DNA of 64,000 nt from Haberlea rhodopensis (lineage: Eukaryota > Streptophyta > Magnoliopsida > Lamiales > Gesneriaceae). Shown in pieces: positions 44,214 through 57,459 of the stretch (positions are counted from its first letter, which is position 1; each line of letters starts with the position of its first letter). The notes beneath the pieces were generated by a model. The model was not told the DNA's origin. It worked only from the letters and a program-made list of their open reading frames with translations, and searched no databases. The DNA lies in the NCBI GenBank assembly GCA_907163345.1, contig CAJQUN010000003.1, positions 29,775,879-29,839,878 on the forward strand, read 5' to 3'. Position numbers and translations under genes: made by a program.

Positions 44214-47200
44214 ATTATAATTACTTGCACCAGTTATGATTTACATGCACCAGTTATTATTTACATGCACCAGTTATGATTTACATGCACCAATTCTAAT
44301 TTACATACACCAATTATGATTTACATGCACCAGTTATGATTTACAAGCACCAGTTATAATTTACATGCACCAGTTATAACTACATGGACCATTTATGATT
44401 AGGATGCACAAGTTATAATTAGATGCACTATTTAACATTTACATGCACCAGTTATAACTACATGCACCAGTTATAATTAAAGGCACCAGTTATAATTAGT
44501 TGCACCCGTTATAATTTACATGCACCAGTTATAATTTAAATGCACAAGTTATCATTTACATGCACCAGTTATAATTACATGCATCAGTTTTGATTTACAT
44601 GCACCAGTTATAATTACTTGCACCCGTTATGATTGACATGCACCAGTATTTATTTACATGCACCAGTTATAATTACTTGCACCAGTTATATTTACATGCA
44701 CCAATTATGATTTACATGCACCAGTTATGATTTACATGTACCAGTTATGATTTAGATGCACCAGTTATGATTTACATGCACCAGTTATGATTGGATGCAC
44801 CATTTATAATTTACATGCACCAGTTATGATTTACATGCACCAGTTATAATTTACATACACCAGTTATAATTTACATGCACCAGTTATAATTTAAATGCAT
44901 CAGTTATCATTTACATGCACCAGTTATAATTTACATGCACCAGTTATAATTAAATGCACCAGTTATAATTAACATGCACCCGTTATAATTTACATGCACC
45001 AGTTATGATTTACATGCACCAGTTATAATTTACATGCATCAGTTATAATTACATGAACCAGTTATGATTTACATGCACCAGTTATACCAGTTATAATTTA
45101 CATGCACCAATTATGATTTACATGCACCAGTTATAATTTACATGCACCAGTTATAATTACATGCACCAGTTACAATTTATATGCACCAGTTATAATTTGC
45201 ATGCATCAGTTATGATTTACATGCACCAGTTATATTTACATGCACCAGTTATAATTTACATGCACCAGTTGTAACTACATGCACCGGTTATAATTAAAGG
45301 CACCAGTTATAATTACTTGCATCAGTTATAATTTACATGCACCAGTTATAATTTAAATGCACAAGTTATCATTTACATGCACCAGTTATAATTACATGCA
45401 ACAGTTATGATTTACATGCATCAGTTATAATTACATGCACCAGTTATAATTTACATGCACCAGTTATCATTCACATGCACGAGTTATGATTTGCATGCAC
45501 CAGTTATCAATTACATGCACCCGTTATGATTTACATGCACCAGTTATAATTACTTGAACCAGTTATCATTTGCATGCACCAATTATAATTTACATGCACC
45601 AGTTATGATTACATGCACCAGTTATAATTTACATGCACCAGTTATCATTTACATGCACCAGTTATGATTTACATGCACCAGTTATAATTACTTGCACCAG
45701 TTATCATTTACATGCATCAGTTATGATTTACATGCACCAGTAATGATTTACATGCACCATTCATTATTTACATGCACCAGTTATGATTTACATGCACCAG
45801 TTATGATTTACATGCACCAGTTATGATTACATGCACCAGTTATAATTTACATGCACCAGTTATAATTAAAGGCACCAGTTATAATTACTTGCACCAGTTA
45901 TAATTTAAATGCACCATTTATAATTTAAATGCACAAGTTATCATTTACATGCACCAGTTATAATTACATGCACCGGTTATGATTTACATGCACCAGTTAT
46001 AATTACTGCACCAGTTATGATTTACTTGCACCAGTTATAATTACATGCACCAGTTATAATTTACATGAACCAGTTAACTACATGCACCAGTTATAATTAC
46101 ATGCACCAGTTATAATTTAGATGCACCAATTATAATTTAGATGCACTCGTTATAATTTACATGCACCAGTTATAATTACATGCACCAGGTGTAATTACGA
46201 TGCACAAGTTATAATTTACATGCACCAGTTATGATTTGCATGCAAAAGTTATAATTACATGCATCAGTTCTAATTTACATGCACCAGTTATAATTTATAT
46301 GCACCAGTTATGATTTACATTCACCAGTTTTAACTACATGAAGCAGTTACAATTACATGCAGCAGTTATGATTTAGATGCAAAAGTTATAATTACATGCA
46401 CCAGTCATAATTTACATGCACCAGTTATAATTTACATGCATCAGTTCTAACTACATGCACCAGTTATAATTACATGCACGAGTTATGATTTACATGCACC
46501 AGTGATAATTTAGATGCACCAGTTATAATTACATGGACAATTTATGATTACGATGCACCAGTTATAATTTACATGCACCAGTTACAATTAGATGCACAAG
46601 TGAATATTTGATGTACCATTCATAACTACATACACCAGTCATAACTACATGCACCAGTGATAATTACATGCACCAGTTAAGATTTACATGCAAAAGTTAT
46701 AATTACATGCACCAGTTATAATTATATGCACCAGTTAAGATATACATGCATTAGTTATAATTGAATGCACCAGTTATAATTACATGCACCAGTTATAATT
46801 ACATGCACCAGTTATAATTATATCCACCAGTTATAATTACAAGCATCAGTTCTAATTTACATGCACCTGTTTTTAAGTACATGAACCTGTTACAGTTACA
46901 TGCATCAGTTATGATTTATATGCAAAAGTTATAACTACATGCACCGGTTACAATTTACATGCACCTCACTGATAATTAACATGCACCAGTGATAATTTAC
47001 ATGGACCAATCGTAATTTATATGCACCGGTTATAATTTACATGGACCATTTATGATTAGGATGCACCAGTTATGATTTACATGCACCAGTTATAATTTGC
47101 ATGCACCAGTTATGATTTACATGCACCAGTTATAATTACATGCACCAATTATAATTTATATGCACCAGTTATGATTACATGAACAATGGTTATAATTTAC

Positions 47201-47378
47201 ACGCACCAGGTATGATTACATGCACAAGTTATATAATTTGCATGCACCAGTTATAATTTACATGCACCAGTTATATAATTTACATGCACCAGTTATAATT
47301 TACATGCACCAGTTACAATTACATAATTACGTGCACCATTTATGATTTCAATTCCCCATTATGATTTAATGCACCACT
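44214..47378. repeat. 20-bp minisatellite, unit 2
   Basis: Roughly 155 uninterrupted copies of ATGCACCAGTTATRATTTAC and variants. The order of variant copies largely follows unit 1, so the array was already long before the duplication; local gains and losses explain the length difference. Confidence 0.95.
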
Positions 47379-47479
47379 TACGCATTCATGGTTTAGATCC
47401 TTCAATTCAATTGAGCCTAGCTTTTTGTACAAATCTACGAGATTCCATTTCATGAACCTGGGGAACATATTCGCATCCA

Positions 47480-48000
47480 CGGGATCAATAATCTTCGTTT
47501 TCTCACATAGACAATACTATAAAAAAATGTTTATATGTTATTAACAAAACAGGGACATTAATTGCAAAAAACAATTTTGTACGCAACGGTATCAACGGAA
47601 CACACCCAGAATGTTTTTTATTGTTGGATTCTAACAGGTTGCTCAACAAATTGTTTAAAATGTGTTCCGACGAATTGAGGGTGCATATTCTGTCCATATC
47701 ATCCACAAGTGTCGTATAACCCCAATTCAGGTTTGAAGATTTTGTAGCAATGAAGAATGTCACAAGTATGTACAAAACAACCAAATGAGCAACATCATTG
47801 ACATCTGTAATATCCCGGCTTCCCACCTTAGAAATCAATTTTTTTGTAAATTGAGCTCTTGCTCATTTTGAAATCCCGTAATGTCTCTTTCTCGGGGAAG
47901 CATCTAGTTAGGAATGTTGTACATGGGTAGTCTACCATCTGCGTGTCAATGTTCTCGTTGCCATCTCTTATTCCTCTTCTCAGCCACTTCCTGCAAATTT
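47480..48000 (-). pseudogene. Fragment resembling a plant mobile-element domain (DUF1985-like), unit 2
   Basis: Counterpart of 33870-34410. The nonsense codon of unit 1 is absent here, so the frame runs on through KKHSGCVPLIPLRTKLFF to 47503. However, extra T residues near 47,840 break the frame upstream of SKVGSRDITDVND. The two units therefore decayed differently after duplication. Confidence 0.4.
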
Positions 48001-48599
48001 TTGGGCGCCTTTGAAGTCATGTATTATCGTGTTACAGAGGACGCAAATTAGGTTTTTGGAAGGAGACTTGGATTGCGTTGGATGGAAGGAGACTTCGGGA
48101 TTAAAATCAAAAAGGTTTAAAAACAATTTCCCAATTGGTGCAAATTCGAAGTGAGAGAATTGAGAATTGTGTCAGTGAATGTAATCAAACGAAGACGTTG
48201 CAAATCGGAAGAGAAGGGTTTACCGCCTTTTGGTTTAACAGTAAGGGTATCTATGTATTTTTGGCCCAAAGTGGACCTAATTTAGTTTAATGTTTTTTTC
48301 CTAGACTAGCTTTAACAAAGTTCAATCATAGTATACCGGCCTGATTTTTCCCCCATATAATTGGAGTTTCATGCAACGATTGGAGAGAAGTAGAATTGCT
48401 CTGTCATTGTAGAGTTGGTCTACAGTAACTGGATTCCCGATTCGTGGCAGTCCAACCCAATATAAGCCCAACAACAACCATAGCAGATTATTTGTTTTTC
48501 AATCCCCAAAATACCCTCAACAGAATGCAAAAGCCTAAGAGGGAGAGAAGATCTTGTGATGACGCATCTTCAAATCCATCGCTCACCAGTAGCTCAACC

Positions 48600-50024
48600 A
48601 TGTTCAGTCGCAAATTCTACGCGGTGGTTCTACCCTTTTGCTTCCATTCCCATACTGAATACGCCTCAACGAGGGATAGTTACCACCACCGGCGGCGGCG
48701 GTTGTGCAGCGGTAGAACAATCAGGTATATGGCCCACCCTAGGAGAGTGAAAATGGTCGCGTAGCAGATAATGAGAGAGCTCTCAGATATGTTGCTTACC
48801 GATAAGGTTTTGAAGTACGCAATTTTTCCGGAGGCTGCTTTAGGCGCGGATCGGTATCTGTCGTCGCTTACGACAATTAGTGACGTTGACGTTTCTTCTG
48901 ATTTGCAGGTACTTTTAATGCTTCTTTTCTAAGTTTACTTTTCTTTCTGATACGTTGATTATCACGCGTTGAGTGTCATTGAGAAATCGATACATTTCTC
49001 ATGGTAAAAAACGTAAGCCGTATACTATTTTCAAAACTTGATGGGGATTAGGAGGTGGGATTACATGATTAATAGTATTTTCCTTGGAGTTCAGACATCC
49101 TTCCACTTAGCTGTCATTAACTGAAAAAGTTCACTTTTAAGAAAACTGGTTTCAGTTGAATTGCACTTTGTATTTGTGCAATAGGAATTGGTAGCTCGTT
49201 GATTCAAGCTTATTAACGTCCTTTTCATGTGTCTGTCAAAGCAGAGAACTCTCTTGAGAGAACATCCAGTACTCTTTTTATGGTGTCATTGCAATTTTGG
49301 CTGTGGAGGTTTGCTAATTTTTTTCACTTGTTGTGTAATCCTTTCAGCATGCAATGTGCTTGACCATTTTTTGTGCTTCCAATCTGCAGGTAGTTAAAGT
49401 ATATGTATCTGTTTTTTGGTGATGAAAGAGGAAAATAAGTTTCCCTTGCTGGGCTCAAGTCCAAAGCAAAATATGTTTTCGCAGCGTGTTGGGCAAGCGT
49501 ATGAAGTTGCGGCTCACTCCTGAGATTCGTTTCATCGAAGATGAGTCTCTTGCACGAGGAAGCAGGGTCAGATTTATAATTTTTCTGATATGATCTATTG
49601 TTTGTTGTTTATCTGATTCTGCACTGCCGCTTAGGTAGTCATATCTTTCAACTTCTTGCTCGGGTCTTTGATTCGATTTATACTAATGTTTTTCGTTCTT
49701 TACTAATATCTTCCTTCATCACCCCAGGAGAAGTCATTTTGCCATTCTAATATCTGAATATTTTCTACCATATTCTTGTATAGACTAAACTCAAATATTA
49801 TCTGTTTATGCGTGAAGGCATATCTATGATGTGTCGTATGTCTAAGCTTTATCCTTATATCAATTCAGGTACTTGAAATATTGGATAGAATAAAGGATGA
49901 GAATGAGAATGAACCTATCCAAGGTGAAGCTGATGATTTCCAAGAGCCATCCGATAGAGGCAACGATGATGCAGAGTGGGAGGGAGATAAACTTGATGAT
50001 GAAGGAGCCATCTATGTAAAGTGA
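48600..50024 (+). pseudogene. RbfA pseudogene, unit 2
   Basis: Three exons as in unit 1: 48600-48908, 49390-49566 and 49869-50024. It shares with unit 1 the TAG after MVA (48762-48764), the TAA in GDERGK and the two-base insertion after KAKYV, so the gene was dead before duplication. Unit 2 adds an extra T in exon 2 before GDERGK and two fewer Glu-Asn codons in exon 3. The acidic tail ends AIYVK. Upstream, 48444-48599 reads open in frame with exon 1, but this is probably chance in the 5' untranslated region. Confidence 0.88.
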
Positions 50025-50735
50025 TTTTGCATGAAGGTCGGTTACAATGGACTTTTGAATGTGGGGGGATACTTGCTTCGTTCGCTGGTCAGTTCTCTTG
50101 CAATCACCATCATAATGAAACAACTGTGATTATGAATATAAGACTGCATGTTAGGTTGATTTGGAGAGAAGATTGTTAAAAATAGTACACCCTCTTTTTT
50201 GGGTCCCGTGTGTTACATAATGTGTCACTATTTTCTTTGCATTACTCTAGCAAATAATTGTAATTGCCGCTTGAGAGCCTTTATTGTTTCTAAAAAACAA
50301 TTATCTGCAAAATGCATTCCCATTAAACCCATCCCAACGGATTTTGCAATCTACAGAGGAATGTCGAGCTTGACCTCTGTAATAGATATGGTTTTTGACT
50401 TGATCTTTCATGACAGGAACGAGCAATGGTGTGTTGGATGAGAACCCGAGACTCCTAGAGTGAACTCAATCGATATTGCCTCATGTGGAGATTTCATGGT
50501 GTTGTGTTGTAGGCTTGGCTGCTTGTCTCACGCCGTCAGTCGATGTAATTTGTGAAATCTCACTAAATACTATATTCCTCTAAGACAATGAACTGAAAGG
50601 CATTTAATGTGTACAGCAAGTCTGTAGCCTACTGTTCACCACAAATCAATCTTTAAAAGCGTCAGATCGAGCAATTTTCTCAACTGAAGATAAGAAGGGT
50701 ATATTGGCGAGCGCTCCCAATTCAACCTTAAATTT
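50025..50735 (+). other. RbfA 3' flanking DNA, unit 2
   Basis: Counterpart of 36447-37157. An 80-codon open frame (50199-50441) is not preserved in the unit 1 copy and matches nothing I recognise, so I do not call it a gene. Confidence 0.6.
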
Positions 50736-52230
50736 TCCAGATTCCTCTGCTCATAAAAGTTCAACCACCATTTCGGAACCTTGTACCAGTGAGAATTCTT
50801 CTATACATAGAGAGGATTTACTGCTGGTAGAAAATGATAACATTGATTCTGTCAACTGGGAAGCAGTTAGACAGGCATCAGTTGAAGAGGTTGCTAAGGT
50901 GGTCGTGGAACGGGGGATGAACAACATTCTTGCTGGTAGAATCAAGGTCCAATATAATTTCATCTCATGAAAGTGTGGTTTTGGGGAAAGGAAATAATTA
51001 AATCTCATTTCTATGGTTTCAAAAGTTCTTCCTTCACTTGTATCTTGCAGGCTTTCTTTGATCGAATGATTGAAGATCATGAAACTATTGATCTAGAGTG
51101 GTTAAGAGATGTTCCACCTGATAAAGCAAAGTAAGATCCATAAGCAGTTAAACAAACTATGCAATTTTTATTATTGCAATCACATGATGATATCATTATT
51201 GTTTATCTTAGCTGAATTTATCGTGTATTTGTTTCCGTTTTGTCTTGGGATTACTTATTGAGCATACCTGGACTTGGCTTGAAGAGTACTGAGTGTGTGA
51301 GACTCTTGACGCTTCGTCACCATGCCTTCCCAGTAAGATTTTATTGTGGATTAGGATAATATTTTTAGTTAATCAAGTATGACTTCCTCACTAATAGGCT
51401 TTGATGTTGTATCAACCTTGTGCAACATCAAAGCCTATTAGTGAGGAAGTCATACTTGATTAACTAAGAATATTATCCTAATCCACAATAAAATCTTACT
51501 GGGAAGGCATGGTGACGAAGCGTCAAGAGTCTCACACACTCATTACTCTTCAAGCCAAGTCCAGGTATGCTCAATAAGTAATCCCTAGACAAAACGGAAA
51601 CAAGTACACGATAAATTCAGCTAAGATAAACAATAATGATATCATCATGTGATTGCAATAATAAAAATTGCATTTAACTGCTTATGGATCTTACTTTGCT
51701 TTATCAGGTGGAACATCTCTTAACCACTCTAGATCAATAGTTTCATGATCTTCAATCATTCGATCAAAGAAAGCTTGCAAGATACAAGTGAAGGAAGAAC
51801 TTTTGAAACCATAGAAATGAGATTCAATTATTTCCTTTCCCCAAAACCACACTTTCATGAGATGAAATTATATTGGACCTTGATTCTACCAGCACGAATG
51901 TTGTTCATCCCCCGTTCCACGACCACCTTAGCAACCTCTTCAACTGATGCCTGTCTAACTGCTTCCCAGTTGACAGAATCAATGTTATCATTTTCTACCA
52001 GCAGTAAATCCTCTCTATGTATAGAAGAATTCTCACTGGTACAAGGTTCCGAAATGGTGGTTGAACTTTTATTGTGGATTAGGAAACGTTGGTCGGATTT
52101 GATACAAACGTTGGTCGGATTTGGTGCGTCTCGGATGGGTCCCTCTTCTTCCACTTCCAGAGGATCCTCTGCTTCTGGTGTAATTATCTTCTTACTGAAA
52201 TTCAAATCTTCCTTGTATAAAGGGTTGTTT
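50736..52230. pseudogene. Palindromic glycosylase exon pair, unit 2
   Basis: Forward arm: linker fused to NIDSVNWEAVRQASVEEVAK, then exons ending near 50,946, 51,132 and 51,331. Reverse-complement arm: 51425 to about 52,072. Plus-strand sequence then resumes, where a short duplication gives two copies of acgttggtcggattt. This copy keeps the GT donor after HHAFP that unit 1 lost. Both arms retain IPGLGLKS. The inverted arm has lost a short piece near 51,675 ('gcatttaactgc' lacks the tagtttgt run). Confidence 0.87.
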
Positions 52231-52680
52231 ATACTCGTCTTTCTGCGTTGATATTGTTGAATATTTGGTCTGATTCCGGGGCAGGAGTCAAAATCTTGCA
52301 GTTCTAAGTTGAAGTTGAACTCCAGCTTTAGGGTACCTTCCAAAGAATTTGCTGGCACAATGAAAGTATCATTATAGATACAATCCTACTGTGGATATAA
52401 ATCACATTAGAACTAGTGAAATTTTTATTGTTACCTCTTAATGAGCTTTCACTATAAGCATTCGGGATTCGTGACTTTGCTGACGTTCGGGATGGTCGGA
52501 AACAATTTCCGGCTTGGTCGATTTTTGTGTCTGAAATTAAAACCCGAGTTAATTTGTTTTCTATATTTTTTCGGATTCCAAAATTTGTGAAATCTCAAAC
52601 ATGATTAAACGATTGGAAACGATCTAATAAAATTAATTATCAAATACATAAATCAAAGCACAACCTGGCTCTGATACTAC
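52231..52680 (-). other. Glycosylase 3' remnant and leader of a small LTR element, unit 2
   Basis: Counterpart of 38611-39074, with a degenerate primer site (ggctctgatactac, 52667-52680). No coding signal. Confidence 0.5.
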
Positions 52681-53070
52681 TGTTGGGTTTCTGTCCCCCG
52701 ACGTCAGTCTACCGCAGTAGAAAATAACTAGTAAACAGATTTAGACCAGGAGATGGACGAATGCGTCTGATTCATATATAACACATGAAAATATCAAAAT
52801 ATAATGCTCGAAAAGAGATTACCTTTCACCGACATAAATCTGATAGCGATGATCCCTCTAGTCCAACCAACCTGACCAGATCTTCAAGCCAGCACCAGTG
52901 CTAGTTTGTTGTCAACATATCCTATCTAGGAGAGTTGTGTGTATTGGAATTTTCTAATTACCCTAGAGATGAAATACATATTTATATTTGAGATTGAGTC
53001 ATGCTAGGGTTTTTAGAGCCCAACATGTCAACTATTGGCCCATTAACTTATAGGGCATCTTATGCTAACA
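52681..53070 (-). repeat. Short LTR with flanking primer site, unit 2 (390 bp)
   Basis: Counterpart of 39075-39465, with TGTTGG...CTAACA ends; its presence in both units shows that it predates the segmental duplication. Confidence 0.6.
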
Positions 53071-53125
53071 AAAACCATCATGCACCGATAGGAAGTGCAC
53101 TTATGATTTTACTTTCATCGCCAAA

Positions 53126-53728
53126 TGCAAGAGCTAATCTTTCAGGGAATCTCGATCATAAAAGTCCACTGAAGAGGCCGAAGGGATTCTCGATCTTGAC
53201 GCAATCTGTGCCGAATTTCTCATCAGCTTTGAGAAAGGAGAATCGTAAGCCCGCCACACCGCTGTCACCGGTCAACAAGCGGTCCGTCACACCATCAGAG
53301 GGTTTGTTGAAAGCAGAAGGTATTGTGCACCGCTTACCCGTGCACGTAAAATCATTAGTGCACCTCCGCAAGAGCTAATCTTTCAGGGGAATTTGGATCT
53401 TAAAATTCCACCGAAGAGGCCGAAGGTATCGTTAATCTTGACGCAATCCGTGTCGGATTTCTCATCAACTCTGAGAAAGGAGAACCGTTAGCCTGCAACA
53501 CCGCTGCCTCTGGTCAACAAACGATCTGTTACACCATCGGAGGATTTGCTGAAAAGTAGGAGGGCTTGGGGTATTGTGGGAGGAGGGAGTAAATCTACGA
53601 ATTTTGCTAAGAAGATGAGTGGGGGATTAATGACTAGGAAGAGCTATGCAAGCATTATTGATGAATTGAAAGGACTGGTTGCTGTAGATGGAAAAGCAAT
53701 CGACAGAAGCCTATTAGGTGGTTTTTAG
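53126..53728 (+). pseudogene. Unrecognised coding fragment with internal duplication, copy 4
   Basis: Counterpart of 39531-40123. 53546-53728 is an open 60-codon frame (LLKSRRAWGIVGGGSK ... LMTRKSYASIIDELKGLV ... RSLLGGF). The same TAG after KENR is present as in copy 2. Confidence 0.5.
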
Positions 53729-53854
53729 TGAGGAACGAGGGGTGTCAATTTTGGTCATTTTAATTAAAATATACTTAAATGATTTGAAATTTTTTGTGGA
53801 CCGATTAGAAAAATATTTTATCATGTAATACCGGCATCAAATTTGCCCTTTATT

Positions 53855-54262
53855 TAATGGAAAAAAATCAAGCCGGTACACTTTCATGAAACTTAATTCA
53901 TCCTAATCAGGAAAACAATTCTTCAATCACTTAAGTACATTTGAAGTTAAAATGACAATACTACCCTTAATCTCCCTCACTCACATTTTCAGACTACCGG
54001 TGACGAGATGGGCGGTGGCCGATCTCAAACGTTCGGCCATGGTGAGGGGAAGCTAACCAGTGTATGGGCTCGGACCAATTCATGGGTGGATCAAAGAAAT
54101 CGAACCCAAGAGCTGAAACCTTAGGTCATGCGATTTCGTCCCTTTCAAATTTCAGCGATTCCACGGCGACTCAATGTGGCAATTGAATTGTGAACATTTT
54201 CGTATATTGGGCTTGTTGAACAGAGGTCGGACGACGACAATGGAACAATTTTCTGCGCGGTG
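53855..54262. mobile_element. Left end of the Mutator-like element, truncated, unit 2
   Basis: Counterpart of 40254-40707, with an additional deletion of about 48 bp near 53,993 (the 'ccttcactcatgtttcaaaac' stretch is missing). Confidence 0.6.
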
Positions 54263-54652
54263 GTCCAGTGCATGTTTTCGCACTTTTAGTATGTGTTTGC
54301 GATTTTGTGAAAATTTAAAATCAGTAAGTGATGTACGAAAATTGAAAATTAGTAACTGATGCACGATAAATGAAAATCAGTAACTGATGCACGAAATATA
54401 GAAAATGTATGTGATACACGTACCATAATCGCAAGTGGGTGATGCACGAACCATAAGCGCAAGTCGGTGATGCACGAATCATAAAATTAAGGAAGTGATG
54501 CACAGACCATAATCGCAAGTGACTGATGCACGAAACATATAAAAAGTAAGTGACTCACGAATAATGAAAAAGGTAGGTGATGCACGAAACATACAACATA
54601 AGTAGGAGGTGCATGAAACACACAAAATAAATATGTGATGCAAGAAATCATC
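54263..54652. repeat. Second minisatellite, TGATGCACGAA type, unit 2
   Basis: Degenerate repeats of about 30 bp matching 40708-41096 copy for copy, ending at the last RbfA codons. Confidence 0.8.
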
Positions 54653-55378
54653 TATGTAAAGTGATTTTGCATGAAGGTCGGTTTCAATGGACTTTGGAAT
54701 GTTGGGGGGATACTTGCTTCGTTCGCTGGTCAGTTCTCTTGCAATCACCATCATAATGATACAACTGTGATTATGAATATAAGACTGCATGTTAGGTTGA
54801 TTTGGAGAGAAGATTGTTAAAAATAGTACACCCTCTTTTTTGGGTCCAATGTGTTACATAACGTGTCACTATTTTCTTTGCATTACTCTAGCAAATAATT
54901 GTAATTGCCGCTTGAGAGCCTTTATTGTTTCTAAAAAACAATTATCTGCAAAATGCATTCCCATTAAACCCATCCCAACAGATTTTGCAATCTACAGAGG
55001 AATGTCGAGCTTGACCTCTGTAATAGATATGGGTTTTGACTTGATCTTTCATGATAGGAACGAGCAATGGTGTGTTGGATGAGAACCCGAGACTCCTAGA
55101 GTGAACTCAATCGATATTGCCTCATGTGGAGATTTCATGGTGTTGTGTTGTAGGCTTGGTTGCTTGTCTCACGCCGTCAGTCGATGTAATTTGTGAAATC
55201 TCACTAAATACTATATTCCTCTAAGACAATGAACTGAAAGGCATTTAATGTGTACAGCAAGTCTGTAGCCTACTGTTCACCACAAATCAATCTTTAAAAG
55301 TGTCAGATCGAGCAATTTTCTCAACTGAAGATAAGAAGGGTATATTGGCGAGCGCTCCCAATTCAACCTTCAATTCTC
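54653..55378 (+). pseudogene. RbfA 3' end fragment, unit 2
   Basis: Last RbfA codons plus about 700 bp of 3' flank. It lacks the 47-bp local duplication seen in the unit 1 copy near 41,340. Confidence 0.75.
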
Positions 55379-55564
55379 TCGTCACAAATGGTCATATTAT
55401 TGCACGGTGAAACAATTATAACAAAACCAAAGAGATTTAAAGCCAGCATGGTGCAGTAGTTCTCCACAAAACTAAGGAATAATGATCTCACGGATCATGG
55501 CAGCATAAGTCACTACTTTTCTCACTAATTATTTTGATTGCCTGAAAGACAAAACGTGGCTCAT

Positions 55565-57036
55565 TCAGTGATTTCCCTTGGCTTCAGCCTTCTTATGGGA
55601 TTTCGTCTTTGCCTGGTGAAAATAAGAACAACCCGACTGAGATAGACATCAGCGAACAAGCAACAAAGTAAAAAACGTAAGAGTAAAAGAAGGATCATCA
55701 CATCAATATTAAACAGTGTTAAGAATAAATAAACCACAAAAGCAATGTCTATCGTAAGAGGAAGTTTTGTTCCCAAAAACAAAGACTTGGATTTATTTTT
55801 TTAAACATAAAAGTTTCCTTCATGTGCAAGCAGTTACGAAAGATAGTGATTTCATATGTAAACAAAAAAATTCAAGATAAAAAGAATACCATCTGTGTTT
55901 TGTTTGGAAATATCGGGACTGTGCTAGCACGTAGCAACTCAGCCACAAACAATACCTCGAAGAATCAGTCTTGATTGGGATTACATTACTGAGACAATTA
56001 CTTTTTGTACAAAATCAGCGTAGTTGGTATTATTAATGTAATATATTTAGGCAAGCTACCCAAAATTATATTAACAATCGTTGTGAGATTTCAAACATCT
56101 TCAAAAGTTGTACTGTTATGCAAACCCGAGATAAGGCCGACAACGAAGCAATCGTATTCAACCAACAGAATGTGCAAATCACAAGACATCCATGTCCAAC
56201 ATTCACTACCATATGAAATTCAAGAAAACTCGTAACGATATCAAACTATATGATAAAAACCAAAGCAATGAAAAAAACAGTTCTCATAATGGCAATTATG
56301 AAAAGCACATTTACACCTAGACACCATCCTTTCAAATCTGATGTTTCATTTGCATTGACGAAGGGCACTTATTAACCTGATTGCTTGCTTCATTCTAATT
56401 GTGCCCCTATTCTATGAAGCAGATATATTTGCTATTTGCTACCCAGTTTTGAAAAAATCCATATCTCACAGATCTCAAAAGTTCATTAGCTATCTCAATC
56501 GACTTCAATTCAACAATTAATAAGCATCCAATCCTAAAACCCATAGTTGAAAGACAGTCTCATGGTTTATTTTTCCTTCAATTTCGTCCATCCTCAAATC
56601 TTGCTTCAATTACAGTAGCACGCAGCTCCCAATTAGTTTGAAAAATTAGTAATTCTACCCGAATGCTGGATCTATATTCTTTATCAAAACCTAAAACATC
56701 GAGCCACGTAAACAATATCGACATTTTACAGATCAAAATTAAAAGCGCCCAAATCCAGCTTAATCAAAGCTAAGCAACAAAAGTAAACAAAATAGGGCTA
56801 TACGAAATAAATAATACCTTGAGAATCTTAAGTTTTACGTTTCCGTAAACAAGTCCGAATGAAAAAGCAGAAACCCTAGCCACCTGCAAGTCGATAAATT
56901 TCAGGGAAAAAACAAAAAAAAAAAGAGAATAGGAAGCATTGGTGCAATTAGACATGAGAAACAGATCGTGAAGAGTAATCGACGTTACCAAAGCTAGGGT
57001 GCTGGTGCCAGAGTAGGGTCCCGGAGGCGGCGACAT
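55565..57036 (-). CDS. Mitochondrial ATP synthase subunit e, three exons, apparently intact
   Basis: Subunit e is a small inner-membrane protein of the F1Fo ATP synthase that helps dimer formation. Exons on the minus strand: 57036-56989 (MSPPPGPYSGTSTLAL), 56883-56818 (VARVSAFSFGLVYGNVKLKILK) and 55612-55565 (AKTKSHKKAEAKGNH, stop TGA 55565-55567), 53 residues in all. All introns are GT-AG (TTG|GTAACG, TTGCAG|GTG, AAG|GTATTA, CACCAG|GCA); intron 2 is about 1.2 kb. One membrane segment spans roughly residues 17-35 and the tail is Lys-rich. The length and start agree with plant subunit e as I remember it. The right breakpoint of the segmental duplication (55688) lies in intron 2 without harming the gene. 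This is the only likely functional host gene here. Confidence 0.85.
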
Positions 57037-57119
57037 TGTTGAGCGTTTCTCAGAAAAATAAGGATGAAAAACCACAAACACAATTTATCTTAAAAAAATA
57101 GAAGTTGAGTGCTCGGAGG

Positions 57120-57450
57120 TTAGTGGTTTTAAACATTTCCATTTTTTATTATATTTTTTGAATAAAAATAAATTAGTGGTTATTTAAAATTAAGAATTAT
57201 ATTTATTATTTTGTAATTAATTCTTTTTTATATTAACCGGTTGAACCGATCGAACCTGTAACCAGTAAGGGCACCGATTTTATGTCCGGTCCGATTTTGA
57301 AAAAACTGATTGCATCAGATATGGTATTTATATTATATTTATTGATGAATAATTCTACCATTTGGCTCATGAGATAAGATCATAAATGATTTATAATATA
57401 AGTATCAGAAATTAAAATTATTGATAAATAATTAATTTTAACTTCAGTTG
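57120..57450. other. AT-rich DNA upstream of ATP synthase e
   Basis: No gene seen. The ATP synthase e promoter should lie at its left edge, but no TATA box is obvious. Confidence 0.5.
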
Positions 57451-57459
57451 TAGTATAAC

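Larger units (their letters stand above)
42893..48354. mobile_element. Mutator-like element (tentative), unit 2
   Basis: Same inverted ends as unit 1 (gggaaaaaatcaagtcggta at 42893 and gtataccggcctgattt... ending at 48354), each with an extra mutation. It contains the SINE-like stretch (43973-44098), an uninterrupted minisatellite and the minus-strand domain fragment. It lacks the solo LTR and so shows the pre-insertion state. Confidence 0.5.
42176..55688 (+). repeat. Segmental duplication unit 2 (about 13.5 kb)
   Basis: Collinear copy of unit 1. The internal junction (gagtaaaa|ctgaaattc at 42175/42176) joins the unit end in ATP synthase e intron 2 to the unit start in glycosylase sequence, proving head-to-tail arrangement. 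Differences from unit 1 are scattered substitutions, small indels, a shorter minisatellite and no solo LTR. Confidence 0.9.

Noticed and set aside
51855..52358. Minus-strand frame of 167 codons containing EDLNFSKKIITPEA
   Set aside because: It reads through the inverted exon arm, a junction and non-coding flank; the upstream part is antisense to the next exon.
56770..57081. 103-codon unspliced frame over ATP synthase e exons 1 and 2
   Set aside because: It reads through intron 1 and starts upstream of the true ATG; the spliced model with GT-AG sites gives the known protein.
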